The position numbers were made by a program, and so were the translations under genes. Source: Oscillospiraceae bacterium (GTDB lineage Bacteria; Bacillota; Clostridia; Oscillospirales; Oscillospiraceae). From it: a stretch of DNA of 64,000 bases. The notes under the pieces were generated by a model, which worked only from the letters and a program-made list of their open reading frames with translations, was not told the origin of the DNA and did not search any database. Shown here piece after piece: positions 26,372 to 34,221 of this stretch. Position 1 is the stretch's first letter; each line of letters starts with the position of its first letter. The stretch covers positions 159,932 to 223,931 of the forward strand of contig SVKU01000002.1 in assembly GCA_015068245.1 (NCBI GenBank), given 5' to 3'.

Positions 26372-26386
26372 AATATGCAAAAAAAC

Positions 26387-26422
26387 ATCCGGCAATTCTC
26401 ACTGAAATGAGCTTTGCCGGAT
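26387..26422. terminator. Convergent terminator between HAD gene and small membrane gene
   Basis: ATCCGGCAA pairs with TTGCCGGAT, and the interior has a TCTCA..TGAG stem. A run of A residues lies on the left, which gives T's for the minus-strand transcript. Confidence 0.7.
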
Positions 26423-26432
26423 TCTCTTATGC

Positions 26433-26708
26433 CTATTTTTTGCTATCTTTCTTTTTGCTGCGCAGGAAAGAAACGCAGTAGAATATGGACAACGCCATTA
26501 TAGCAAGTCCCAGCAGTGCCTTCAGGTCAAAAACCACGCTGCTCATGTGGCTTACTACCACAAACAGTATGCACACTGCCATGGTAGCAAGAGCCGCCAG
26601 CGAGTCCACTCCGTGTTGCTTGATGGATTTACCTATGAGAATGCACATGTCAACAAGAAATAATGCCGAAAAAACTATTGTTCCAATATCTGCTCCGAAA
26701 ATCTCCAT
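26433..26708 (-). CDS. Small membrane protein, three predicted helices
   Basis: Not recognised. It has 91 residues and hydrophobic segments at about 7-25, 36-54 and 62-82, separated by short polar links and ending in a very basic tail (RSKKKDSKK) that should face the cytosol. CGGAG lies seven bases before the ATG. It stands alone, facing the HAD gene across a shared terminator. Confidence 0.7.
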   Translation of the reverse strand: MEIFGADIGTIVFSALFLVDMCILIGKSIKQHGVDSLAALATMAVCILFVVVSHMSSVVFDLKALLGLAIMALSIFYCVSFLRSKKKDSKK

Positions 26709-26811
26709 TATATTATCTCCGTAACTATTTTTTATTAATTATACCATACATACCCTGCCTTGTGGTATAATAATTGCAAAATGCCATACAAACTATCAGA
26801 CAGGTGAAAAT

Positions 26812-27345
26812 ATGACAGAAAAACTTATTGAATCAGCTTTGGAAAACGGTTTCAGTGATGCAGGCATGCTGGATACGGCCACTTTGAAAACGCTGCCGGA
26901 AGTAAGGGAAATGTGCGCAGTGAACCGATGCGGAAAGTACGGGGCAAGCTGGAGCTGTCCTCCCGCTTGCGGCACCATTGAAGAACTTGAAGCAAGAATG
27001 CATCAGTACAGCAAGGGCATCATTGTTCAGACGGTTGGCGTTATGGAGGACGACTTTGATTACGAGGCCATTGTAGACACCGACCGGCACCACAAGGAAA
27101 ACCTGCAAAGGTTTACTCCCGTGGTACTTGCCCGTTTTCCCGACGCATTCCCAATGATGGCAGGCTCCTGCACCAGATGTGAAAAATGTACCTATCCCGA
27201 CCTGCCCTGCAGATTCCCCGGTGAAGTATTCCCGTCCATGGAAGCCTGCGGACTGATGGTAAATCAGGTGTGCAAAGATAACGGCATGAAATACAACCAC
27301 GGCAGAAACACCATTTGTTTCACGTCCTGCTATCTTACCGAATAG
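26812..27345 (+). CDS. DUF2284 predicted metal-binding protein
   Basis: The 177-residue Cys-rich cytosolic protein has the pattern CAVNRCGKYGASWSCPPACG followed by CTRCEKCTYPDLPCRFP and a final TSCYLTE. These cysteine groups define DUF2284, whose members are thought to bind a metal or Fe-S centre. No reaction is established as far as I know. A TATAAT box lies at 26766-26771, 41 bases before the ATG, with no convincing -35. The 3' end overlaps the convergent HAD gene by 11 bases. Confidence 0.85.
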   Translation: MTEKLIESALENGFSDAGMLDTATLKTLPEVREMCAVNRCGKYGASWSCPPACGTIEELEARMHQYSKGIIVQTVGVMEDDFDYEAIVDTDRHHKENLQRFTPVVLARFPDAFPMMAGSCTRCEKCTYPDLPCRFPGEVFPSMEACGLMVNQVCKDNGMKYNHGRNTICFTSCYLTE

Positions 27346-28024
27346 CTCTCAGCAGCTCATCCAGCTCAGACAGATGCCGCAGCTCATAATGGGGAACCAC
27401 ACCGCTCTCATTTGCTGTTTTGCGGGGATTGAACCAGATGGCAGTAATACCGGCAGCAAGTCCTCCCTTGATATCGGCAGACAGACTGTCGCCGATAATG
27501 ACGGTCTCTTCCTTTGAAAAATCGGCGATGCTGTCAAACACTCGACTGAAAAACTCGGGACTGGGCTTGTCAAACCCCACTTCCTGTGATATGAAAAGTC
27601 CGGAAATATATTTTTCTATGCCGGAACTGGCAATTCGGCTGTGCTGTACAACCGCCGTACCGTTTGACACGATATATATGCGATAGCTTTGCGACAGCCG
27701 CTGCAGGGCTTCTTCCGCTCCGTCCATAAAGTAGTGGCCTATCCCCAGCTGCTGCTCATATGTGGCTGCAGCTTCTTCGGCAGAAGCATCGAGGCCAAAC
27801 TCCTCAAACAGGATCCGATATCGGCGGGGTTTCAGCTCTGCACGGGTAATCTGTCCCAGTTCCAGCAGTTTCCACTGCTCCTGGTTTATCTCGCTGTACC
27901 GCAATAATATGCGAGGCTCAGGTTCAATTCCCATCATTCGCAGAGTATTTTGAAGGGCAACACTTTCAGCTTTTTTGAAATCCAGAATTGTGTCGTCAAG
28001 GTCAAACAGCAGGTTCTTTATCAT
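27335..28024 (-). CDS. HAD hydrolase, YjjG-type (noncanonical pyrimidine nucleotidase-like)
   Basis: 229 residues with HAD motifs: NLLFDLDDTILDF (motif 1), IYIVSNGT (motif 2), Lys in VGFDKPSPEFF, and VIIGDSLSADIKGGLAAG (motif 4). The four-helix cap lies between about residues 20 and 90. The DLDDT form and overall length match YjjG, a house-cleaning 5'-nucleotidase acting on dUMP/dTMP-like and non-canonical pyrimidine nucleotides. The Shine-Dalgarno site is weak. It stands alone on the minus strand and its tail overlaps the DUF2284 gene. Confidence 0.86.
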   Translation of the reverse strand: MIKNLLFDLDDTILDFKKAESVALQNTLRMMGIEPEPRILLRYSEINQEQWKLLELGQITRAELKPRRYRILFEEFGLDASAEEAAATYEQQLGIGHYFMDGAEEALQRLSQSYRIYIVSNGTAVVQHSRIASSGIEKYISGLFISQEVGFDKPSPEFFSRVFDSIADFSKEETVIIGDSLSADIKGGLAAGITAIWFNPRKTANESGVVPHYELRHLSELDELLRAIR

Positions 28025-28169
28025 TGGTCAGCTCAACTTTCTTATCATCTGCTGCCATTGTACCACAAAACGTATCTACCTGCCATATACATTCGGCATC
28101 TTGAAAGAAAGATTGAAATGTATTATCATTAATCAGTAATAAGAATAAATAAAAGGAAAGGAAATAACT

Positions 28170-28988
28170 ATGGAAATAAGACTGGACGGTAAAGTTGCCG
28201 TTATCAACGGCGGTACCGGTAATCTGGGCAAGGCTCTGGCTCAGCGCATGGTTGAAAACGGTGCCAAGGTTGCCCTTATCGCAAGAAATCAGGAAAAGCT
28301 GGACAAGACCGTTGCCGAATTGAGTGTATTCGGCACAGTTAAGGCTTTCTCTGCCGACATCACCGACGTTTCTGCCACCGCAGATCTTGTAAAGAAGATC
28401 CGTCAGGAAATGGGCGAAATTGATATTCTCATCAACAGCGCAGCAAAGATGACCGGCGGCGACTCTCTTGACACCACCGAAGAAACCTGGGACGGTGCTT
28501 TTGCATTGAATCCCAAGGGTATGTTCTTCCTTATGAAAGAGGTCGTGGGTCAGTCCATGAAAGACAATGGCGGCGGTTCGATCGTCAACATTTCTTCCAT
28601 GGCCGGTGTCCGCGGCATGAGCCTGCCTCTGTGCAGCGCCGTTTACTCCGCAACCAAGGGTGCCGTCAACTCTCTGACCATGCAGGCCGCTACCGAATGG
28701 GGTCAGTATAACGTCAAGTGCAACGCTTTGGCTCCCGGTGCCATCATGCCCGATAACATGGGTGCAGGTGGTCCTGGTGGTCCCGGTGGCCCCGGAGGCC
28801 CCGGTGGTCCTGGTGGCCCCGGAGGAGAAGGCGGTATGCCTCCCATGAAGGAAATGGCTCCTCTTGGCCACAGCTGCAAGCAGAGCGAAGTTACTGCCAT
28901 GGCCTGCTATCTGGTAAGTGATCTGAACCAGTCCATCACCGGTCAGGTACTCATTATGGACGGCGGCGCTTCTGTTTTGGGCTTCTGA
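28170..28988 (+). CDS. Short-chain dehydrogenase/reductase with GGP-repeat substrate loop
   Basis: The 272-residue classical SDR has a nucleotide-binding NGGTGNLGKA (residues 13-22), INSAAK, catalytic Ser142/143 (NISSMAG) and the YxxxK pair Tyr159/Lys163. It reduces or oxidises a carbonyl/alcohol with NAD(P)(H) in the cytosol. After the conserved APG (188-190) a Gly-Gly-Pro tract of six repeats plus GGE occupies about residues 198-222, in the flexible substrate-binding loop. It then resumes with MPPMKEMAPLGHSCKQ and the usual end ITGQVLIMDGGASV. Without the tract the length would be about 248, normal for the family. It is a single gene, ended by a hairpin that belongs to a repeat element. A TTGAAA..TAATAA pair (18-base spacer, 28113-28142) could be its promoter. 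The substrate is unknown. Confidence 0.92.
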   Translation: MEIRLDGKVAVINGGTGNLGKALAQRMVENGAKVALIARNQEKLDKTVAELSVFGTVKAFSADITDVSATADLVKKIRQEMGEIDILINSAAKMTGGDSLDTTEETWDGAFALNPKGMFFLMKEVVGQSMKDNGGGSIVNISSMAGVRGMSLPLCSAVYSATKGAVNSLTMQAATEWGQYNVKCNALAPGAIMPDNMGAGGPGGPGGPGGPGGPGGPGGEGGMPPMKEMAPLGHSCKQSEVTAMACYLVSDLNQSITGQVLIMDGGASVLGF

Positions 28989-28999
28989 TTATCCGATTT

Positions 29000-29266
29000 C
29001 AAAAACGTGGGTCGTTAAGACCCACGTTTTTGAGACTGTCAAAAAACCTCGTAGAGTTCGCTGACAAAGTCAGCGAAGAAAGTCCTATATGAAATTTCCG
29101 GCAGCATGTATGTCGGAAATTTCTCATTGCGTCCTTCAAACGTGCGAAAAATCCCACATTGTGGGATTTTGAGTGCGCTGCAGAAGGACGAAGAAACCGT
29201 GTCAAAATAGTCCATCGGACTATTTTGACACGCTGAAAAACGCGGGTCTTAACGACCCACGTTTTT
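29000..29266. repeat. Composite palindromic element with inverted terminal hairpins
   Basis: The left end is a perfect 14-bp hairpin (29000-29032, stem AAAACGTGGGTC). The right end (29236-29266) is its inverted copy with one change. Between them are several further stems: TTCGCTGAC/GTCAGCGAA, GAAATTTCCG/CGGAAATTTC, AAAATCCCAC/GTGGGATTTT and GTGTCAAAATAGTCC/GGACTATTTTGACAC. The left hairpin also serves as the SDR terminator. This fills the 358-base gap between the SDR and LCP genes and contains no gene I can support. Confidence 0.65.
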
Positions 29267-29347
29267 ATATTTACAAAGGTTGACATATGGAGTATAATTA
29301 CTTGGTTAAGGTATAACAGAAATACCAATCACCCGGAAAGGAGACCT

Positions 29348-30901
29348 TTGCAAACGCATTGGTATGGTATATATCATATGAGCAACGACAGAGAATCTCT
29401 GGTTGACGAGATACTGAAAGAATTCCATGCGGCAGAAGATGCCGAAAAAGTTAAAGATACTGAGCCTGTGCAGGAAACTGCCCTGCCCGAGCCCGTACCG
29501 GAACCTGTGGCAGAACCGGAACCCGAAGAATCTTCGGAACCGACCGTTGACATTCCCGAAGCCGAGCCTGAATATGAACTGTCTGCAGAACCGGAAGAAA
29601 TCGATGAACCCCAGCTCAAAAAAGCCAAGGGCAAAAAGAAGTTCATTATCGGCGGCATCGCTCTCGCCGTGGTTGCTCTTGTAGCCGGTCTGTGTGTTTA
29701 TATGTTCGGCGAACTGACCATCGACAAAGAGGTCAACAAGATGACAAGCGAAGAATTGGGCGTTGCCGTCAGCGACGGCGTTGTAAACCGTGGAGACACA
29801 ACTTCTCCCGAGCCTTCCGAATCAGTCGTTCCCGAAATAGAACTTCAGGACGAACCTGTTATCTCTCCGGAGCCTGAAGAAAGCAAAAATCCCAACGGTG
29901 CTTTTACCGAGGTTGAAACAGACCCCAACGATCCCGCCCTTGGTATTACGGAGCTTCCCGAAGACGTTCAGGTGCAGATCGGTCAGATAGGCTATTCCAG
30001 CACCACCAACTATACCACCAGCTATCTTAAAGACGGATATGAAGAGATCCAGACCTTTGTATGCTACGGTCTTGACGAAATAGGCATTTCCGATGCCATT
30101 ATTCTTGTAACTCTCGACCCCATTCATCACAAGATAAAGGTCATCAACATTGCCCGCGACACCTACGCAGTTTACAGCGACAAGGGATATTCCAGCAAAA
30201 TCAACCATGCTTTCCGCTGGGGTGGAGCCCCCTATGCTATCCAGATACTGAACGAGAATTTCAGTCTCAATGTTGAGGACTACATAAGCATCGATTTTGA
30301 CAGTATGGAAGACCTGATCGACCTTTTCGGCGGCGTTGAGGTAGATGTCAGCTACGCCGAATGGAAATTTATGAACAATCCCGCCATTGAGATCGGCACG
30401 ACCACACTGGACGGCAAGTTCGGTCTTAAATACTGCCGTATCCGTACCATCGACTCCGACCTTGTTCGTCAAAGCCGACAGCAGGAGGTCCTGTTGTCCA
30501 TGTTCAACAAGGCAAAGGATCTCAGTCCCACCTATTATCCCGCTCTTATCCGCCAGTGCGCAAAGATGACAACCACGTCCTTTGACATCACCGAGATGAT
30601 CGCTATGAGTGATATTCTTCTTGATGATGAGCTGACCATCGAAATGCACTCCATACCCGGCGACTCCGCCATCAGTGCATGGGGCGGCACCATTTACGGC
30701 GGCTGGTATTATATCTACGATCTGGACTATGCCAGCGACTATATATATCAAGTTATTTACGAAGACTATTACGTCAGCGGCTACGATGCCGAAGCTGTGG
30801 ACGCTTACGAACAAGAACACAAACTTGGCAAGTATGCTGAAGATACCGGTGATTCCACCGGCGAAGAATCTGCAGAGCCTGTCAGAGGAATCAACGACTA
30901 A
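29348..30901 (+). CDS. LytR-CpsA-Psr (LCP) family wall-polymer transferase
   Basis: 517 residues from the TTG at 29348, which has AAAGGAG four bases upstream. The ATG at 29378 (MSNDRESL) is the alternative and looks like a natural N-terminus but has no nearby site. The N-terminal 90 residues are acidic and rich in Glu-Pro. One membrane helix follows (about 96-118, IIGGIALAVVALVAGLCVYM), then an outer LCP domain (about 235-420) with the hallmark IARDTYAVY and FDSMEDLIDLFGGVEVDV and a later YCRIRTIDSDLVRQSRQQ. LCP enzymes move undecaprenyl-linked glycopolymers onto peptidoglycan outside the cell. It is a single gene ended by a bidirectional terminator. Confidence 0.9.
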   Translation: MQTHWYGIYHMSNDRESLVDEILKEFHAAEDAEKVKDTEPVQETALPEPVPEPVAEPEPEESSEPTVDIPEAEPEYELSAEPEEIDEPQLKKAKGKKKFIIGGIALAVVALVAGLCVYMFGELTIDKEVNKMTSEELGVAVSDGVVNRGDTTSPEPSESVVPEIELQDEPVISPEPEESKNPNGAFTEVETDPNDPALGITELPEDVQVQIGQIGYSSTTNYTTSYLKDGYEEIQTFVCYGLDEIGISDAIILVTLDPIHHKIKVINIARDTYAVYSDKGYSSKINHAFRWGGAPYAIQILNENFSLNVEDYISIDFDSMEDLIDLFGGVEVDVSYAEWKFMNNPAIEIGTTTLDGKFGLKYCRIRTIDSDLVRQSRQQEVLLSMFNKAKDLSPTYYPALIRQCAKMTTTSFDITEMIAMSDILLDDELTIEMHSIPGDSAISAWGGTIYGGWYYIYDLDYASDYIYQVIYEDYYVSGYDAEAVDAYEQEHKLGKYAEDTGDSTGEESAEPVRGIND

Positions 30902-30907
30902 AAAAAC

Positions 30908-30957
30908 AAAAAAGCACCATCCCCACTCGTTGACCGAGTTTGGGATGGTGCTTTTTT
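30908..30957. terminator. Bidirectional terminator between LCP and beta-helix gene 3
   Basis: A 16-bp stem (30908-30923 with 30942-30957) starting with A6 and ending in T6 gives T runs in both directions. An inner ACTCG/CGAGT stem is also present. Confidence 0.9.
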
Positions 30958-30962
30958 GATTC

Positions 30963-32879
30963 TTATTTGGTCAACAGGATATCACCTGCATAGCTGCCGG
31001 GGAGAATTGGAGTATCCACACCGTTGATTGTCATGGAACCGGCATTGACAGTTGCACCGGAAGCAATGTTCAGTGCAGTGATATAACTGTCACCGGTCAC
31101 GGTCCAGCTGCTGCCGCTGTCCAGCGTTACGATAACGCCATTATTCAGTGCAGGAGCGGCAGTGTTGGTAACAACACCCATTTGATTCCAATGCTCCTCA
31201 GAGGATTTTGGATAAGAATGCTTGGCAACGGACGCTGAAATAACACCTTGAACAGCCGTATTTTCAAAGCTCAGCACAAGGTTGATGGGATAGTCACTGG
31301 CAGCCGGCATATTGCCCATGCTGAATCCCGCGGAAGTGGGATCTGGCGACCCCATCGCATTAAAATCGGGCATACCGCCGCCAAAGTCAGGCATATCAGC
31401 AGGAGGTCCGCCGGTTCCTGCAAATCCATCCGGCAAAATGCCATCAGGCATATCGTCGGGATCGGGCATATTGAATCCTCCAGAAATCTTACAGCTGTTG
31501 GTGATACTGTTATAAAAATCACCCTTGATATCCATGTCTTTGAAAGAAGCTCTCAAATCGGTGCAGTGATTCCTGGATTCAATACCAAAAATGGTGATGT
31601 CGTGGAAATTGGCTTTTGTCAGGTCGTGACCTTCCACCTTTTCACGATAGGGGGCATCAAAGATTTCCCCGTACTGACCATACATGGGGTCATCGCAATC
31701 CATAAGTTGGAGTATAATACCATTTTTGCTGTTCAGCTGCGAATTTTCGCAGATTATTTCGGGATATCCGCTCTTGACCAGAAAGGTTGCCATTTCGGTA
31801 TTGAAAACAGAGTTTTTTACCTCGATAGGGCCGCCCTGATTGCAGTAGGTCATGGTGCCGAAATGCTTTGAGTTGATGCGGCAATTGTTGAAGCTTGCTC
31901 TGGCGGTTTCGTTCGCCTGAATAAGAGCGTAGGTGCCTACATTAAAGTCGCAGTTGTCAAAATCTTCTTTACATGCGCCGATGGAAAATGCGCCATAGCC
32001 ACGATCGTCAAGGTTTTCAACAACGCAGTTTTTTGCAGTCATATTGACAGAATACTGATCCAAAGACTTGGGCGAAGAAGTTCCGTCAGTGGACAGCGCA
32101 CCCCAACTCTTTGAACTTATGCGGCAGTCTTCGTAAATGGCCGTACCTTTTGTAAGAATACTGGTAGTTCGGCAGTTTCCGGTAAGCCCCAGCATCCACG
32201 GCACCTTGCACATGGAACCAAGTCCTTCGGTGGCCTTTTCGGTGGCTATGCGTTCTTCGTCGGTGCCGCCGACACACAGCATATCACAGTTTTTAAAGTG
32301 AACCTTTGCCTTGTCGGTAACAATGCTGGCTATTCGAATAACACCGTCAGAACGGATGGTCATGTTTTCAACTACAACATCTGCATCGCCGGAAGCCGCA
32401 AAACCTGCCCCGTTGCCGGTAAAATCATTACCGCCATATCCACTCATGGTAATATCAACGTCTTTGACACTGTATTTGCCTCCGGCCACGCTTATGCCGC
32501 CGAAGAGCGGTCCTTCAGACACTATTTTTGCACCTTCCAGCTTTTCGCTGTCATAGCTTCCTCCCTGCAGCGCTGCAGGGACGGATTTATTTTCAACGAC
32601 ACCGGTTTCATCAACGTAGATCGCACCACGGAAAGATGATACAAAGTTTGTGCTAGGACCAATGCCGCCTTTCCTGCCATAGCCGTCACATACCGTGAGA
32701 ACAACGTCACCTGTCCAGTTCCCCGCTTTCAATTCCTTTTCAACACCGTCAACCGTAAGGGTTACCGTTTTTCCCTGTGGCACCGCCACTGAAGCTCCGT
32801 CGTGAATGATAAGTTCATCCAGCCGGACGGTTTCGGCAAGTGTCCATTTTTCGTTTTTCTTCAATTCAACCTTTTTCAT
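30963..32879 (-). CDS. Beta-helix family protein with Met/Pro/Asp tract (paralogue 3)
   Basis: Unknown function, 638 residues, no signal peptide or membrane helix. The body shows repeated strand-turn units with Asn-Cys corners (FKNCDM, AKNCVVEN, FDNCDFNV, FNNCRINS). Family blocks are GGNDFTGNGAGFAASG, VPWMLGLTGNCRT (near 226), SKSWGALSTDGT, GYGAFSIGAC and GIILQLMDCDDP. The low-complexity tract (about 468-521) is richer in Met, Pro and Asp than in GGP and carries motifs such as ADMPDFGGGMPDF. After it comes a C-terminal module with GSSWTVTGDSYITALNIASG. The divergent LysR gene at 33146 makes this the one family member with an adjacent likely regulator. AAAAGGAG precedes the ATG. Confidence 0.85.
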   Translation of the reverse strand: MKKVELKKNEKWTLAETVRLDELIIHDGASVAVPQGKTVTLTVDGVEKELKAGNWTGDVVLTVCDGYGRKGGIGPSTNFVSSFRGAIYVDETGVVENKSVPAALQGGSYDSEKLEGAKIVSEGPLFGGISVAGGKYSVKDVDITMSGYGGNDFTGNGAGFAASGDADVVVENMTIRSDGVIRIASIVTDKAKVHFKNCDMLCVGGTDEERIATEKATEGLGSMCKVPWMLGLTGNCRTTSILTKGTAIYEDCRISSKSWGALSTDGTSSPKSLDQYSVNMTAKNCVVENLDDRGYGAFSIGACKEDFDNCDFNVGTYALIQANETARASFNNCRINSKHFGTMTYCNQGGPIEVKNSVFNTEMATFLVKSGYPEIICENSQLNSKNGIILQLMDCDDPMYGQYGEIFDAPYREKVEGHDLTKANFHDITIFGIESRNHCTDLRASFKDMDIKGDFYNSITNSCKISGGFNMPDPDDMPDGILPDGFAGTGGPPADMPDFGGGMPDFNAMGSPDPTSAGFSMGNMPAASDYPINLVLSFENTAVQGVISASVAKHSYPKSSEEHWNQMGVVTNTAAPALNNGVIVTLDSGSSWTVTGDSYITALNIASGATVNAGSMTINGVDTPILPGSYAGDILLTK

Positions 32880-32956
32880 ACTTTCCTATCTCCTTTTATT
32901 TTCTTCTATCAATATCAAAAATTGATTATGTATGATTTCATATATCGTTAAAAATG

Positions 32957-33107
32957 TGCCGCCGGGTATTTGAAAGTTATGCGTGGTTTAGTGAAGTATA
33001 GATAAATTGATCCGCTTTTATCTATAGAGAAAGAGAAAGGGTATTAACGGAAAAAGAATCTTGATTCTGGTTTACAAAAAGCTATAATAATAGCATACCC
33101 GGCGGCA
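32957..33107. promoter_or_regulatory. Two inverted repeats in the divergent beta-helix / LysR promoter region
   Basis: Dyad A is TATAGATAAA (32997-33006) and TTTATCTATA (33017-33026), perfect 10-bp arms with a 10-base spacer. Dyad B is TGCCGCCGGGTAT (32957-32969) and ATACCCGGCGGCA (33095-33107), perfect 13-bp arms flanking dyad A from both sides. LysR proteins typically bind interrupted dyads in such divergent regions, so dyad A is the likely operator. Dyad B could be a second site or an mRNA structure. Confidence 0.6.
33061..33088 (+). promoter_or_regulatory. Promoter of the LysR gene
   Basis: TTGATT and TATAAT with a 16-base spacer, 57 bases before the start codon and just right of dyad A. 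Confidence 0.65.
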
Positions 33108-33145
33108 TTGGGGGATCCTTATTCATAAAAATGAGGTGTATAACT

Positions 33146-34057
33146 ATGGAGCTTCGTCAGTTAAAATACTTTCTTGCTGTGGCAGACACGCTGAATTTCA
33201 GCCGTGCCGCTGAAGTGCTTTATATTTCTCAATCCGCATTGAGCAGGCAAATTGCAGACCTTGAGACCGAGCTAGGCTCACAGCTTTTTACAAGGAACAA
33301 GCGGAGTGTATGTTTGACCCATGCCGGTTTGTTGCTTCGTGATGAAGCCAAGCGCATAATCAACCGTACCGAAAAGCTGGCTCCCATGGTCAAAAATGCC
33401 GCTGAGCTTCAGTCGGGCGAGCTGAGCCTATACATAGGCATCGATTCAAAGGCAATGTCTGATCCAGATTTCAGAAAAATGCTTACAGAAGCGGTTTATT
33501 CGCTCAGGCTGGATTGGCAGGGGCTCAGAGCATATTTCCGGGAATTAGAGTTTGTTGAGCTTCAGGAGGGGCTAATGAACGAAAGCCTTGATCTGGCGTT
33601 TATTCTCGACAGCGTTCCCAAACTGGACGAACGATTCAGCTGCCAGCCGCTGTGGGAAGAAGAAATGGTTTTGGTTCTTCGTGACTGCAAATGCCATTGT
33701 CAGGATGATATCCCTCAGCTTATTTCACAGCGGGGCATTTTGATGCTTGAGCGTGAAAGCCGTGGAATGGCTCAGATAATGAAGATATTGGACGAGCTGG
33801 GTCTTGAAGCTCCTGTCAACTTCACAGAAAGCAGAAACGCCATGACGCTTACCATGGAAAGTGGCGAAAGCACAGCTATCTTGCCTCTGTCTGTTGTAAA
33901 TAAGCTGAACAACCCCGAGCTGCAGGTATTCCACCTTGATTCAAAGTCCACCAAAATGCATCTTATTGCCGCATGGAAATCCGAGTGTAATACTTTTCTT
34001 ATCGAAGATCTGCTCAATACACTTACAAAATTAATTTCTAATAAGAACCATCCATAG
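33146..34057 (+). CDS. LysR-family transcriptional regulator
   Basis: The 303-residue protein has the LysR N-terminal winged helix: MELRQLKYFLAVADTLNFSR, AAEVLYISQSALSRQIADLE, LGSQLFTRNKRSVCLTHAG. An effector-binding domain follows, from about residue 90 to the end. It probably senses a small molecule and controls the divergent beta-helix gene and its own expression through the dyads between them. The ATG at 33146 follows GAGGTG by seven bases. An ATG 15 bases upstream lies on that site and is less likely. A strong terminator follows. Confidence 0.93.
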   Translation: MELRQLKYFLAVADTLNFSRAAEVLYISQSALSRQIADLETELGSQLFTRNKRSVCLTHAGLLLRDEAKRIINRTEKLAPMVKNAAELQSGELSLYIGIDSKAMSDPDFRKMLTEAVYSLRLDWQGLRAYFRELEFVELQEGLMNESLDLAFILDSVPKLDERFSCQPLWEEEMVLVLRDCKCHCQDDIPQLISQRGILMLERESRGMAQIMKILDELGLEAPVNFTESRNAMTLTMESGESTAILPLSVVNKLNNPELQVFHLDSKSTKMHLIAAWKSECNTFLIEDLLNTLTKLISNKNHP

Positions 34058-34088
34058 GATTATTTTATCCATCAAATGAAAAATGTTG

Positions 34089-34138
34089 AAATAGCAAAAA
34101 GTCATAAGTATGACAGAACTTATGACTTTTTGCTATTT
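34089..34138 (+). terminator. Terminator of the LysR gene
   Basis: A perfect 20-bp stem (34089-34108 with 34119-34138), a 10-base loop and a T run directly after. Confidence 0.9.
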
Positions 34139-34177
34139 TTGTGCGTTATTTCGAGGTGCGCCGCAGAAAACGCAAAA

Positions 34178-34206
34178 CCCCCATGGAAGAATATCTTCCA
34201 TGGGGG
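34178..34206 (-). terminator. Terminator of the SLH surface-protein gene
   Basis: A perfect 13-bp stem (34178-34190 with 34194-34206) containing CCATGG. On the minus strand it is followed by TTTTGCGTTTT. Confidence 0.8.
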
Positions 34207-34221
34207 CTGATTTTAATTTTA

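Noticed and set aside
28999..29328. A 109-codon minus-strand open frame between the SDR and LCP genes
   Set aside because: It is the translation of the repeat element at 29000-29266. Similar spurious proteins are often annotated from such repeats.
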